A DNA stretch of 64,000 bases from Allobosea sp. UNC402CLCol (lineage in GTDB: Bacteria; Pseudomonadota; Alphaproteobacteria; Rhizobiales; Beijerinckiaceae). Both the position numbers and the translations under genes were made by a program. Below the pieces are notes generated by a model that worked only from the letters and a program-made list of their open reading frames with translations, made no database searches and was not told where the DNA came from. The stretch is taken from contig NZ_JQJJ01000013.1 of assembly GCF_000745475.1 (NCBI RefSeq), forward strand, positions 186,001-250,000, in the 5' to 3' direction. Shown here piece after piece: positions 44,900 to 53,312 of this stretch (position 1 is its first letter; every line of letters begins with the position of its first letter).

Positions 44900-45601
44900 A
44901 TGACGAAGCTGCTCAAAGCCGGCCTGACGAGCCTCGCGATCCTGCTCTCGGGAGCGGCCGGCGCGGCCGATCTGCGTGGCGTCGCGCTGCCGCCGGCGCC
45001 GGAGCTGCCGGCCTTCTATTCCTGGACCGGCCTCTATGCCGGCCTGCAGGGCGGATATTCCTGGGGCAGCAACCGCGTCCGCATCGGCGGGCCCGTCGGC
45101 CCCTTCGCGCCGACGAGCTTCCGGACCGACGATGATTCCGCCTTCGGCGGCGCCCATGCCGGCTTCAACTACCAGTTCGGCAGCGTCGTGCTCGGCATCG
45201 AGGGCGACATCGAGGCGCTCAACAGCCGCAGCCGCTTCGACGGCGTCGGCATCGCCGCGCGCACCGACCAGAACTGGCAGGGCTCGGCGCGGGCCCGTAT
45301 CGGCTACGCCTTCGACCGGCTGATGATCTACGCCACCGGCGGCGCCTCCTTCAGCGAATTCGAACGCCGCGTCTTCGACCCGGCCGGCTTCGGGGAGCGG
45401 CTGAGCAGCACGCGGACCGGCTGGAATGTCGGCGCCGGCGTGAACTTCGCCTTCACCGACAACCTGATCCTCGGCGCCGAATACCGCTACACCGATTTCG
45501 GCAAGAACCGCTTCGCGACCTCGGGCGCCCTGCCCGGCCTGAGCGGCGAGCAGGAGCTGACCACGCACAGCGCCCGCGCCAGCATCGCCTACAAGTTCTG
45601 A
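44900..45601 (+). CDS. Outer-membrane beta-barrel protein (Omp25/Omp31-like)
   Basis: A 233-residue porin-family protein. The signal peptide MTKLLKAGLTSLAILLSGAA is cleaved before ADLRG. An eight-stranded barrel is predicted, with FYSWTGLYAGLQGGYSWG, the FNYQFGSVVLGIEGDI hairpin, and a C-terminal strand ending in Phe (SIAYKF) for BAM recognition. These are hallmarks of the rhizobial Omp25/31/RopB group. The frame runs upstream to 44624, but ATG 44900 gives the proper signal peptide. The 238 bp upstream, with an AT-rich stretch near 44820-44845, should contain its promoter. Confidence 0.92.
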   Translation: MTKLLKAGLTSLAILLSGAAGAADLRGVALPPAPELPAFYSWTGLYAGLQGGYSWGSNRVRIGGPVGPFAPTSFRTDDDSAFGGAHAGFNYQFGSVVLGIEGDIEALNSRSRFDGVGIAARTDQNWQGSARARIGYAFDRLMIYATGGASFSEFERRVFDPAGFGERLSSTRTGWNVGAGVNFAFTDNLILGAEYRYTDFGKNRFATSGALPGLSGEQELTTHSARASIAYKF

Positions 45602-45614
45602 GCGTCCCCAACAC

Positions 45615-45657
45615 GTCATTCCGGACAAGCGGCGAAGCAGCGCCGATCCGGAATGAC
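45615..45657. repeat. Intergenic palindromic repeat, copy D (short form)
   Basis: Perfect 11-bp inverted repeat GTCATTCCGGA (45615-45625) and TCCGGAATGAC (45647-45657) with GCGGCGAAGCAGC in the loop, between the convergent omp and recR genes. It has only the outer module of the family and may serve as transcript end for both genes. Confidence 0.88.
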
Positions 45658-45674
45658 ATGTGGTGCGGATCTGC

Positions 45675-46280
45675 TCAAAACCCCGTGCGCTGGCGGATGG
45701 CGGCGGCCAATGTGCCGTCGTCGAGATAGTCGAGCTCGCCGCCGACCGGCACGCCATGGGCGAGCTTCGTCACCTTGACCGGCAGATGCGCCATGAGATC
45801 GGTGATGAAATGCGCCGTGGTCTGGCCGTCGACCGTGGCGTTGAGCGCGAGGATGACCTCCTTCACCGCCGGATCGGAGGCGCGTGCCACCAGCGCGTCG
45901 AGTGAGAGATGCTCCGGCCTGACGCCATCGAGCGCCGAGAGCACGCCGCCCAGCACATGATAGCGGCCCGAGACCGCGCCCGAGCGCTCCAGCGCCCAGA
46001 GGTCCGAGATATCGGCGACGACGACGATCAGGCTGTCGTCGCGGCGCGGATCGCTGCAGAGCCCGCAAGGGTCCCTGGTATCGACATTGCCGCAGGTCGA
46101 GCAGACGACGATGCGTTCGCGCGCCACCGCCATCGCCTCGGAGAGCGGGCCGAGCAATTGCTCGCGCTTCTTGACCAGATGCAGCGCCGCGCGCCGGGCC
46201 GAGCGCGGCCCAAGCCCCGGCAGCTTGGCCAGAAGCTGGATCAGCCTTTCGATCTCGGGACCGGCAATGGCGCGGGACAT
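45675..46280 (-). CDS. recR: Recombination mediator protein RecR
   Basis: A 201-residue RecFOR-pathway protein that helps load RecA at gaps. The helix-hairpin-helix is near 14-30 ([15 protein letters not shown]), the C4 zinc finger is [16 protein letters not shown] near 57-72, and the Toprim domain follows with [13 protein letters not shown]. Length and order are canonical. In transcription order it follows dnaX and ybaB, the classic dnaX-ybaB-recR cluster, but here a palindromic repeat lies between ybaB and recR. Confidence 0.97.
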   Translation of the reverse strand: MSRAIAGPEIERLIQLLAKLPGLGPRSARRAALHLVKKREQLLGPLSEAMAVARERIVVCSTCGNVDTRDPCGLCSDPRRDDSLIVVVADISDLWALERSGAVSGRYHVLGGVLSALDGVRPEHLSLDALVARASDPAVKEVILALNATVDGQTTAHFITDLMAHLPVKVTKLAHGVPVGGELDYLDDGTLAAAIRQRTGF

Positions 46281-46304
46281 GCTGCTTCTCAGAAGAAGGG
46301 AGGC

Positions 46305-46397
46305 GTCATCCCGGGCGACCGCAGGGAGACCCGGGATTCATGCCGGAACGGTTCAGGCATGGATCCCGGCTCCGCGTTTCGCTTCGGCCGGGATGAC
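46305..46397. repeat. Intergenic palindromic repeat, copy E
   Basis: Located inside the ybaB-recR gap. The outer arms are GTCATCCCGGGC and GCCGGGATGAC, and the inner stem is GGGATTCATGCC with GGCATGGATCCC. The inner module resembles copy A and the outer is the C/G-shifted form of copies B, D and F. As the flanking genes are co-directional, it would be transcribed within an operon message. Confidence 0.87.
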
Positions 46398-46413
46398 CCG
46401 TGCGGATATGAAA

Positions 46414-46734
46414 TCAGAACAGCTTCATGCCCGGCGGGATCGGCAGGCCCTTGGTGACCTCGGCCATGCGCTCCTGCATGACGCGCTCGGCGCGGCCGCG
46501 GGCATCGCCGGCTGCCGCGACGATCAAATCCTCCAGGATCTCGCGCTCGTCCGGCACCATCAGGCTGGGGTCGATCTTCACGCTCCTGAGCGCGCCCTTG
46601 GCCGTCATCGTCACCGTGACCATGCCGCCCCCCGCAGCGCCCTCGACCTCGATGGTCTCGAGCTCGGCCTGCATGTCGGCCATCTTCTGCTGCATCTGCT
46701 GAGCCTGCTTCATCAGACCCATCATGTCGCGCAT
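46414..46734 (-). CDS. YbaB/EbfC family nucleoid-associated protein
   Basis: A 106-residue DNA-binding protein. It has the family start MMGLMKQAQQMQQKMADMQ (long dimerisation helix), the central GAAGGGMVTVTMTAKG strand pair and a C-terminal helical region. It forms dimers that bind DNA as tweezers. It lies 36 nt downstream of dnaX and upstream of recR, as in most proteobacteria, and is probably co-transcribed with dnaX. Confidence 0.94.
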   Translation of the reverse strand: MRDMMGLMKQAQQMQQKMADMQAELETIEVEGAAGGGMVTVTMTAKGALRSVKIDPSLMVPDEREILEDLIVAAAGDARGRAERVMQERMAEVTKGLPIPPGMKLF

Positions 46735-46770
46735 CGGAAATCCTCCTCGGGAAACTGCAAACGATCGTGA

Positions 46771-48636
46771 TCAGAAGTCGATGCCGTCGAAATCCGGCTC
46801 GGCATCGTCGAAGAGCGGTTCGGCATCGGGCAGGTATTCGTCGCCGGCCGGCGCTGCGGCATTCTCGGCCGCCTCGACGGCGCGCGGATCGCGGACATCG
46901 ACGATGCGCGCGCCGGGAAAGCGCTCCAGCACCGCCTTGACGGAGGGATGCGCGGCAGCATCGCTCTCGCGCTGATCCTTGGCGGCGATGGCTTGCTCGC
47001 GCATCGTCGCGCCGCCCTCGGCGTTGACGACCGCGACCATCCAGGTCTGGCCGGTCCATTCCTTGAGCTTGCGCGAGAGATCCTGCGCCAGCGTGCGCGA
47101 GGCGCCCTCGACCAGCGAGAACTCGATGCGGCCGGGCTCGAAGCGCACCGGGCGGATATCGCGCTCGAGCGCGATCTTCAGGGTGATCTCGCGATGCTGG
47201 GAGGCCAGCGCCACCACATCCTCGATCGAGGCGACGATCGCCTGCGGGGCCGCAACGGCGCGCGGTGCGGCGACAGGCGCCGGATTGGCGCTGGCGAGGA
47301 TCGGGCGCGCGGCCAGCGCGGTGTTGCCGCCGCCGGAGGGCGGACGCGGCGCGCCGCCACCATGGCCGTTTCCTTGGCCATTGCCGCCGGGGATGGCGCC
47401 CGCGCCGTCGCGCAGCATCTTCAAGGCTTCGTCCGGCGTCGGCAGGTCGGCGGCATGGGCGAGGCGCACCAGGACCATTTCCGCTGCCATTACCGGCCGG
47501 TCGGCCTGCTTCACCTCGGCAATGCCCTTGAGCAGCATCTGCCAGGTGCGGGCGAGCACGCGCAGCGAGAGGCGCTGGGCGAAGTCGCCGCCGCGCACGC
47601 GCTCGGCCTGGGCGAGCGTCGCGTCCTTGACGGCGTCCGGCACGAGCTTGAGGCGGGTGACGAGATGGGTGAATTCGGCGAGGTCGTTCAACACCACGAC
47701 CGGATCGGCGCCGGCATCGTATTGCGCGCGCAATTCGCCGAGCGCAGCGGCGATGTCGCCCTTCATCACCGACTCGAACAGATCGATGACGCGCGCCCGA
47801 TCGGCGAGGCCGAGCATGGAACGGATGTCGTCGAGCGTGATTCGTCCGGCCGCATGGGCGATGGCCTGGTCGAGGATCGAGAGCGAATCGCGCACCGAGC
47901 CCTCGGCGGCGCGGGCGACGGCGGCAAGCGCCTCATCCTCGGCCTCGACACTCTCGGTACGGCAGATGCCGGAGAGGTGGTTCACCAGCACGTCGGATTC
48001 GACACGGCGCAGATCGAAGCGCTGGCAGCGCGACAGCACGGTGATCGGCACCTTGCGGATCTCGGTGGTCGCGAAGATGAATTTCGCGTGGGCCGGCGGC
48101 TCCTCCAGCGTCTTGAGGAGCGCGTTGAAGGCGGCCGTCGACATCATATGGACTTCGTCGATGATGTAGACCTTGTAGCGGCCGGAGACCGGCGCGTACT
48201 GGATGCCCTCGATGAGCTGGCGGACATTCTCGACGCCGTTGTTCGAGGCGGCATCGAGCTCCATCACGTCGATGTGCCGGCCCTCGATGATGTCGCGGCA
48301 ATGGATGCCGAACTCGCGCAGATCGGTGGTCGGCGCGCCGCCGCCATCGGCCGTCTGGAAGTTGAGGGCGCGGGCGAGGATGCGGGCGGTCGTGGTCTTG
48401 CCGACGCCGCGCACCCCGGTCAGCATCCAGGCCTGCGGAATGCGCCCCGCCGCGAAGGCGTTGGTCAGGGTGCGCACCATCGCATCCTGGCCGATCAAAT
48501 CGCCGAAATGGGCCGGGCGGTATTTGCGGGCCAGCACGCGATAGGGCGTCGGCGCCACGACGGCCGGCACAGGCGCGGGGTCGAAGCCGGCGAAGCCCGG
48601 CTCGTCTGCGGTGGCGGCGTCGATCTCGTCGGTCAT
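46771..48636 (-). CDS. dnaX: DNA polymerase III subunit tau/gamma
   Basis: Clamp-loader ATPase, about 621 residues. The AAA+ core has Walker A GVRGVGKTT at 74-82, Walker B YIIDEVHMMS and sensor 1 FIFATTEIRKVP. Domain III is near 240-360, followed by a Gly/Pro/Asn-rich linker (GGNGQGNGHGGG) and a C-terminal tau domain. The zinc-module cysteines of E. coli DnaX are mostly missing (only HCRDIIEG remains), which is common in alphaproteobacteria. The frame is open upstream to 48714 but MTDEIDAATA at 48636 is the likely start. No poly-A slippery site for a gamma product was seen. The SRP RNA gene lies just upstream. Confidence 0.95.
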   Translation of the reverse strand: MTDEIDAATADEPGFAGFDPAPVPAVVAPTPYRVLARKYRPAHFGDLIGQDAMVRTLTNAFAAGRIPQAWMLTGVRGVGKTTTARILARALNFQTADGGGAPTTDLREFGIHCRDIIEGRHIDVMELDAASNNGVENVRQLIEGIQYAPVSGRYKVYIIDEVHMMSTAAFNALLKTLEEPPAHAKFIFATTEIRKVPITVLSRCQRFDLRRVESDVLVNHLSGICRTESVEAEDEALAAVARAAEGSVRDSLSILDQAIAHAAGRITLDDIRSMLGLADRARVIDLFESVMKGDIAAALGELRAQYDAGADPVVVLNDLAEFTHLVTRLKLVPDAVKDATLAQAERVRGGDFAQRLSLRVLARTWQMLLKGIAEVKQADRPVMAAEMVLVRLAHAADLPTPDEALKMLRDGAGAIPGGNGQGNGHGGGAPRPPSGGGNTALAARPILASANPAPVAAPRAVAAPQAIVASIEDVVALASQHREITLKIALERDIRPVRFEPGRIEFSLVEGASRTLAQDLSRKLKEWTGQTWMVAVVNAEGGATMREQAIAAKDQRESDAAAHPSVKAVLERFPGARIVDVRDPRAVEAAENAAAPAGDEYLPDAEPLFDDAEPDFDGIDF

Positions 48637-48719
48637 GAAAACTGGTTTCGCCAATCGGGAGGCGAGGGTCAATGCCGCCGCGGGCCAGAAGGCCCGGTTA
48701 CACGCGACTCGCATGAGGT

Positions 48720-48813
48720 GGGAGGCTGGACGAAGACCCGTTCGGTCTCGTTAGGGCTGCTTCCTTCCGGACCTGACCCGGTTGGCGAGTGAGACGTCCC
48801 TCGCCAACCTCCC
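48720..48813 (-). ncRNA. ffs: Signal recognition particle RNA, small bacterial type (4.5S)
   Basis: On the minus strand the sequence holds the invariant SRP domain IV: GGTCAGGTCCGGAAGGAAGC followed by AGCC, with the symmetric and asymmetric bulges. The ends GGGAGGTTGG and CCAGCCTCCC pair to close the long hairpin, giving about 94 nt. It binds Ffh in co-translational membrane targeting. It is located between chrB-like and dnaX genes on the same strand. The exact ends are set from the terminal pairing and may be off by a few bases. Confidence 0.94.
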
Positions 48814-48873
48814 GGGCGCTATATCGGGGATGTCCGTGCGAAGCGCAAGCCTGCCGGCGAGAGATCCGCGACC

Positions 48874-49440
48874 TCAGGACCGCTTCGCCGCCTCGGGCGG
48901 GCGGTTTTCCTCCTGCGCCGCGAAGACGTTATGCGCATAGGCGTCGAGAATCGCTTCCGAGCGCTGGAGGCGCTCGGCCGCCTCCCCGGCACGGGGGGCG
49001 CCGTAGAAATCGAGCTTGCGGATCTTCTCGATCCAGTTGCGGAATTTCATCAGCTCCTGCTCGTTCTCCTCGAGCTCGGCGAAGGTGAAATGCGCGTTGC
49101 GCGTCTCGTCGTCGATCTCGGCCTCGAAGGCGAGGCATTTCTCGATGAACTCCTTGTACTCGTCGTCACGGTCGGCATTGAAGCGCGCGACGACCTTCTC
49201 CTGCTGCTTCTGGTCGAGGCCGACCGTCGCCAGCAGCAGCGCCTCGCCCTCGGCCTCGGCGATCTCGTTCTCGAGCATCTTGAGCCGCCGCAGATGGTCG
49301 TCCGTCTTGGGCAGCAGGCAGACGCCGCCCTGCAGATAGACCGCGCCCATGCCCTTGAGCTTGCGCCAGATCGAGACGCGCTTGCGCGCCGGCTCGGCCG
49401 GAACCTTGTAGGTCAGCAGCAACCATTCGAGCGACGCCAT
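48874..49440 (-). CDS. ChrB N-terminal-domain-like protein (chromate resistance regulator family)
   Basis: A 188-residue soluble protein resembling the N-terminal half of ChrB. It opens with LEWLLLTYKVPAEPARKRVSIWRKLK (key W-x-x-L-T-Y-x-x-P and R-x-x-x-W-R-K-L-K), then YLQGGVCLLP and a long charged helical part with TVGLDQKQQEKVVARFNADRDDEY. ChrB proteins regulate or assist chromate efflux by ChrA. The C-terminal ChrB domain is absent and no chrA is nearby. It diverges from a two-gene membrane-protein operon across 126 bp holding a perfect palindrome, so it may regulate that operon. Function beyond the family match is unproven. Confidence 0.78.
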   Translation of the reverse strand: MASLEWLLLTYKVPAEPARKRVSIWRKLKGMGAVYLQGGVCLLPKTDDHLRRLKMLENEIAEAEGEALLLATVGLDQKQQEKVVARFNADRDDEYKEFIEKCLAFEAEIDDETRNAHFTFAELEENEQELMKFRNWIEKIRKLDFYGAPRAGEAAERLQRSEAILDAYAHNVFAAQEENRPPEAAKRS

Positions 49441-49477
49441 GGAACTCCTTGAATGTTACCATCGTTACAAATATGAT

Positions 49478-49499
49478 AGCATCAAAGTCGTTTGATGCT
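49478..49499. promoter_or_regulatory. Palindromic operator candidate at ChrB-like/membrane-protein divergon
   Basis: Perfect 9-bp inverted repeat AGCATCAAA (49478-49486), spacer GTCG, TTTGATGCT (49491-49499), midway between the two divergent start codons (49440 and 49567). A direct GTTAC repeat lies at about 49455-49468. The dyad is far stronger than chance in this GC-rich background and probably binds a regulator. Confidence 0.7.
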
Positions 49500-49566
49500 G
49501 CTGCCATCGTGACAGCAAAAGCTGCCGCTGTCGCCTGCAAGCTCGATCGTTCACGCGAGGTTTCCC

Positions 49567-50313
49567 GTGACCTGGACCATGGCTGCCCCGGCTCTCTCCG
49601 CCGCCTTCCTCGCCTCGCTGGTCGAGGTCGTCGAGGCCTTCACCATCGTGCTGGCCGTCGGCACCGTGCGCGGCTGGCGGCCGGCGCTGATCGGCACGGG
49701 CTGCGCGCTCGGGGCCCTCGCCCTGCTGGTATTGCTGCTCGGCCCGGCCCTGACGCTGATCCCGCTGCAGGCCCTGCAGCTCGTCATCGGCGTGCTGCTG
49801 ATGATGTTCGGCCTGCGCTGGCTCAGAAAGGCCATCCTGCGGGCCGCCGGCTTCATCGCGCTCCATGACGAGGAGGCGGCTTTCGCCAAGGAAACCGGGG
49901 CCTTGCAAGCCGGCGACAGCGGAACGGCGAGCCGCCGCGACTGGCTGGCCGGGCTCACCGCCTTCAAGGCGGTGATGCTCGAAGGCATCGAGGTCGTCTT
50001 CATCGTCTTGGCCGTCGGCGCCGGCCGGGGCCTGCTCTGGCCCGCCAGTCTCGGAGCCCTGGCGGCCTGCGCGCTCGTGCTGGCGCTCGGCCTCATCCTG
50101 CGCAAGCCGCTGGCCCGCGTTCCCGAGAACACCCTGAAATTCGCGGTCGGCGTGATGATCTCGGCCTTCGGCATCTATTGGACGGGCGAGGGCCTCGGCG
50201 TGAGCTGGCCCGGCGCCGATCTGGCAATCCTCGCGCTGGCGGCGCTGCTGCTTGCCAGCGCGCTCACCCTCGTCGCGGCCTTTCGCAAGCGCTCCGTGGA
50301 GATGACGGCATGA
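49567..50313 (+). CDS. Internally duplicated integral membrane protein (COG4280-like)
   Basis: A 248-residue protein with six to seven predicted helices arranged as two repeats. Each repeat begins with an acidic membrane motif followed by the same phrase: SLVEVVEAFTIVLAVGTVRG near 17-36 and MLEGIEVVFIVLAVGAGRG near 139-157. Paired E-x-x-E motifs in inverted or tandem helices are typical of cation transporters such as GDT1 or ILT families, so a metal or ion exporter is plausible. The exact family is recalled only as an uncharacterised COG. GTG 49567 follows GAGG by 6-7 nt. It is coupled by an ATGA overlap to a small membrane protein gene. Confidence 0.78.
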   Translation: MTWTMAAPALSAAFLASLVEVVEAFTIVLAVGTVRGWRPALIGTGCALGALALLVLLLGPALTLIPLQALQLVIGVLLMMFGLRWLRKAILRAAGFIALHDEEAAFAKETGALQAGDSGTASRRDWLAGLTAFKAVMLEGIEVVFIVLAVGAGRGLLWPASLGALAACALVLALGLILRKPLARVPENTLKFAVGVMISAFGIYWTGEGLGVSWPGADLAILALAALLLASALTLVAAFRKRSVEMTA

Positions 50314-50525
50314 AAACCATCGCCATGATCCTGCGCGAAATTGCCGCGCTGTTCGTCGATGACGGGCGGCTCGCGCTCGCCATTCTCGCGCTGGTCGCGT
50401 TCTGCGCCGTGCTGGCGTTCGGCCTGCACGGCCCCGCGTCCGGGATCGCCGGGGCGCTGACCGCAGGCTCGATCGTGATCCTGGCGTTCAGCGTCCGGCA
50501 GGGCGCGAGGCGCAAACCCCATTGA
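50310..50525 (+). CDS. Small hydrophobic membrane protein (hypothetical)
   Basis: A 71-residue protein with two predicted helices: LALAILALVAFCAVLAFGL (about 22-40) and GIAGALTAGSIVILAF (about 45-60). The C-terminus is basic (RQGARRKPH). It starts inside the last four bases of the upstream transporter-like gene, which strongly suggests a joint product, for example an accessory subunit. I do not recognise a named family. Confidence 0.72.
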   Translation: MKTIAMILREIAALFVDDGRLALAILALVAFCAVLAFGLHGPASGIAGALTAGSIVILAFSVRQGARRKPH

Positions 50526-50719
50526 ATGATCCGCGAAGCTCGCAGACAGCCGTTTCACGGATCATTCGGCATTGACTCGGTGTCGCCCATCCGTCATAAG
50601 CCCGCGACCTGCGCAGCCTCAGGGCGGCGCCGAACCCTATTGCATGACAGGCTCGATCGGCCACGCTTTCCCCGGAAAGCCGCAGTCGTCGCGCTGACCA
50701 AGGCCCCCGGAGACGGACC

Positions 50720-50854
50720 GTGAAGAGAACCTATCAACCCAGCAAGCTGGTTCGCAAGCGCCGCCACGGCTATCGCGCCCGCATGGCGACCAAGGGTGGC
50801 CGCAAGGTCATCGCCGCCCGCCGCGCGCATGGCCGCAAGCGCCTGTCGGCCTGA
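50720..50854 (+). CDS. rpmH: Ribosomal protein bL34
   Basis: A 44-residue, very basic ribosomal protein. It begins [20 protein letters not shown] and ends KRLSA, matching the universal L34 signature. The start is GTG 50720, giving the exact family length. It heads rpmH-rnpA-yidC on the plus strand, as near the origin of many bacteria. The 194-bp upstream gap should contain its strong promoter, but I could not fix boxes. No dnaA gene or DnaA-box cluster is seen here. Confidence 0.98.
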   Translation: MKRTYQPSKLVRKRRHGYRARMATKGGRKVIAARRAHGRKRLSA

Positions 50855-50907
50855 CGACAGCGGCGCGTGACGATCACGCGCCCGTTCCGGAAGACTGGCC
50901 AACCGCC

Positions 50908-51339
50908 ATGCGCCTCGCCCGTCTGACGCAACGCAAGGAATTTCTCGCGGCGGCCGAGCACGGCCGCCGTTTTCGTTCGTCCGTCTTCACCGTGCAGGTG
51001 CGCGACGCCGCGGCTGAGGATGGACGGGACGGCAAAGCGGCCCGCGGCCTGCGCCTCGGCCTCACCGCCTCGCGCAAGACCGGCAATGCCGTGAAGCGCA
51101 ACCGGATCCGCCGCCGCCTGCGCGCAGCTGCGGCAAAAGCGCTCGCCGCACAGACCGACCGCCCCTGCGACGTCGTGATTATCGCCCGCGCCGAGGTGCT
51201 CGGCGCCGATTTCGGGCATCTGGTCGCCGATCTTTCTATTGCCATCGACAGGGCAAGGCCGCAAAAGCCGCAGGCCGACCGGCGCCGTGCAGGCACTGCG
51301 CGCGGCACGCCGCCTTCGTCTTCCGTTTCTTCCGCCTGA
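50908..51339 (+). CDS. rnpA: Ribonuclease P protein component
   Basis: A 143-residue basic protein subunit of RNase P, which matures tRNA 5' ends. The family RNR motif [14 protein letters not shown] is at about 69-82, and the N-terminal part [18 protein letters not shown] matches the substrate-binding cleft helix. The Pro/Ser-rich C-terminal tail (after about 120) is longer than in E. coli. It lies 53 nt after rpmH and 34 nt before yidC, the standard order. Confidence 0.95.
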   Translation: MRLARLTQRKEFLAAAEHGRRFRSSVFTVQVRDAAAEDGRDGKAARGLRLGLTASRKTGNAVKRNRIRRRLRAAAAKALAAQTDRPCDVVIIARAEVLGADFGHLVADLSIAIDRARPQKPQADRRRAGTARGTPPSSSVSSA

Positions 51340-51373
51340 ACCAGCCGGACCCGAGCGAGACCCGTTTCCGATC

Positions 51374-53260
51374 ATGATGAAAGAAGACAACCGCAATCTG
51401 CTTCTCGCGATCGTCCTGTCCGTGGTCATCCTGCTTGGCTGGCAGTTCTTCTATGCCAAGCCGCAGATGGACAGGCAGCAGGAGATCGCCCGGCAGAACC
51501 AGCAGACGCAGAGCCAGTCCGCTCCGGCCGGCGCCGCCAATCCCGCCGCGACCGCAGCGCCCCCCGGCTCGGCCGCTCCCGGCACGGTGCCCGGCGCCGC
51601 CGGGACGCAGATCGCCGGCACGCGCGAGCAGGCGCTCGCCGCGAGCCCGCGCATCAAGATCGACACGCCGAAGATCGCCGGTTCGATTTCGCTCGCGGGC
51701 GGGCGCATCGACGACGTCTCGCTCAAGGCCTATCACGAGACGGTCGACCCCAAGAGCCCGATCATCGTCCTGCTCTCGCCGGCCGGCGGCCCCGACGCCT
51801 ATTATTCGGATTTCGGCTGGGTCGCGGCGCCCGGCAGCAATGTCACCGTTCCGAATGCCAAGACCGTCTGGACGGCCGACAACCAGACGCTGACCCCGGC
51901 CAAGCCGGTGACGCTCTCCTGGGACAACGGCCAGGGCCTGACCTTCAAGCGCATCCTCAGCGTCGACGACAACGCCATTTTCACGATCCGCGACGAGGTC
52001 GAGAACAAGGGCTCGGCGGCAGCCACCCTCTTTCCCTACGGACAGGTCGTCCGGCAGGGCAAGCCGCACACGCTCGGCTATTACGTGCTGCATGAGGGCC
52101 TCGTCGGCTATCTCGGCGAGCAGAACGGCCTGCAGGAATGGACCTACGACAAGCTCGACAAGGAGCCGGCGCTGGCGCCCGGCACCGTCGGCCGGACCTG
52201 GAAGGATGCTGTCGGCGGCTGGGTCGGCATCACCGACAAGTACTGGGCCGCGACCGTCATCCCGGACCAGCAGCGCAAATATGAAGGCCGCTTCTCCTCG
52301 GTCCAGACCGGCACGGAACGGACCTATCAGGCCGATTTCCTCGGCGAAGGCGTCACTGTCGCCCCCGGCGCCTCGACCGCCTCGCAGTCCCGGCTCTTCG
52401 CCGGCGCCAAGGAGGTCGCGGCGATCAACGGCTATGAGGAAAGCCAGCAGATCAAGCGCTTCGACCTGCTGATCGACTGGGGCTGGTTCTATTTCTTCAC
52501 CAAGCCGCTCTTCGTCGTGCTCGACTGGATCTACAAGCATGTCGGCAATTTCGGCGTGGCGATCCTGATCGTCACGGTGCTGCTCAAGACGCTGTTCTTC
52601 CCGCTCGCCAACAAGTCCTACGCCTCGATGGCGAAGATGAAGGCGATGCAGCCGGAGATGACGGCGATCCGCGAACGCTACGCGGACGACAAGATGAAGC
52701 AGCAGCAGGCTCTGATGGAGCTCTACAAGACGCAGAAGATCAACCCGGTCGCCGGCTGCTGGCCGGTGCTGCTGCAGATCCCGGTGTTCTTCGCGCTCTA
52801 CAAGATCCTGTTCATCACCATCGAGATGCGGCACGCGCCGTTCTTCGGCTGGATCCACGACCTCGCGGCGCCGGACCCGACCAACCTGTTCAACCTGTTC
52901 GGCGCCCTGCCGTTCACGCCGCCCGCCATGCTGCATCTCGGCCTGTGGCCGATCATCATGGGCATCACGATGTTCATCCAGATGAAGATGAACCCGGAGC
53001 CGCCGGACCCGGTGCAGAAGATGATGTTCACCTGGATGCCGGTGTTCTTCACCTTCCTGCTCGGCTCGTTCCCGGCCGGCCTGGTGATCTACTGGAGCTG
53101 GAACAACCTGCTCTCGGTGACCCAGCAGGGCTTCATCATGCGCAAGAACGGGGTGAAGATCGAGTTATTCGACAACCTCAAGGGCATGTTCGGCAAGAAG
53201 CCGGCGACCACACCCGCCGTGCCCGCACCGCCAAAGCCCGCCAACGGCAACAAGAAGTGA
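51374..53260 (+). CDS. yidC: Membrane protein insertase YidC
   Basis: A 628-residue Oxa1/YidC/Alb3 insertase of the long Gram-negative type. It has the N-terminal anchor [19 protein letters not shown], an Ala/Pro/Gly-rich linker (about 35-85), the large periplasmic beta domain (about 90-370) and the conserved C-terminal core with [20 protein letters not shown], the hydrophilic groove Arg region and the family motif KMKAMQPEM. The C-terminus is basic and Lys-rich (NGNKK). The frame is open to 51239 within rnpA, but ATG 51374 ([10 protein letters not shown]) is the family start. A strong terminator follows. Confidence 0.96.
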   Translation: MMKEDNRNLLLAIVLSVVILLGWQFFYAKPQMDRQQEIARQNQQTQSQSAPAGAANPAATAAPPGSAAPGTVPGAAGTQIAGTREQALAASPRIKIDTPKIAGSISLAGGRIDDVSLKAYHETVDPKSPIIVLLSPAGGPDAYYSDFGWVAAPGSNVTVPNAKTVWTADNQTLTPAKPVTLSWDNGQGLTFKRILSVDDNAIFTIRDEVENKGSAAATLFPYGQVVRQGKPHTLGYYVLHEGLVGYLGEQNGLQEWTYDKLDKEPALAPGTVGRTWKDAVGGWVGITDKYWAATVIPDQQRKYEGRFSSVQTGTERTYQADFLGEGVTVAPGASTASQSRLFAGAKEVAAINGYEESQQIKRFDLLIDWGWFYFFTKPLFVVLDWIYKHVGNFGVAILIVTVLLKTLFFPLANKSYASMAKMKAMQPEMTAIRERYADDKMKQQQALMELYKTQKINPVAGCWPVLLQIPVFFALYKILFITIEMRHAPFFGWIHDLAAPDPTNLFNLFGALPFTPPAMLHLGLWPIIMGITMFIQMKMNPEPPDPVQKMMFTWMPVFFTFLLGSFPAGLVIYWSWNNLLSVTQQGFIMRKNGVKIELFDNLKGMFGKKPATTPAVPAPPKPANGNKK

Positions 53261-53266
53261 GACAAC

Positions 53267-53297
53267 GAAGGGCGGGTTTCCCGCCCTTCGCCTTTTT
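53267..53297 (+). terminator. Rho-independent terminator after yidC
   Basis: A perfect 10-bp stem GAAGGGCGGG (53267-53276) and CCCGCCCTTC (53280-53289) with a TTT loop, followed by GCC and TTTTT. It closes the rpmH-rnpA-yidC unit, so the acetyltransferase gene that begins 24 nt after the stem needs its own promoter or read-through. Confidence 0.9.
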
Positions 53298-53312
53298 CGG
53301 CGAGCCCGCGCG

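Noticed and set aside
46771..48636. Loss of most zinc-module cysteines in DnaX as a novelty
   Set aside because: Reduced zinc cysteines in this position are common in alphaproteobacterial DnaX as far as I know, so it is not reported as unusual.
46771..48636. Programmed frameshift site in dnaX
   Set aside because: No A-rich slippery heptamer with following hairpin was found. A gamma product by frameshift is not supported.
50526..50719. Replication origin near rpmH
   Set aside because: rpmH often lies close to the origin in some bacteria, but no dnaA gene or cluster of DnaA boxes is seen here.
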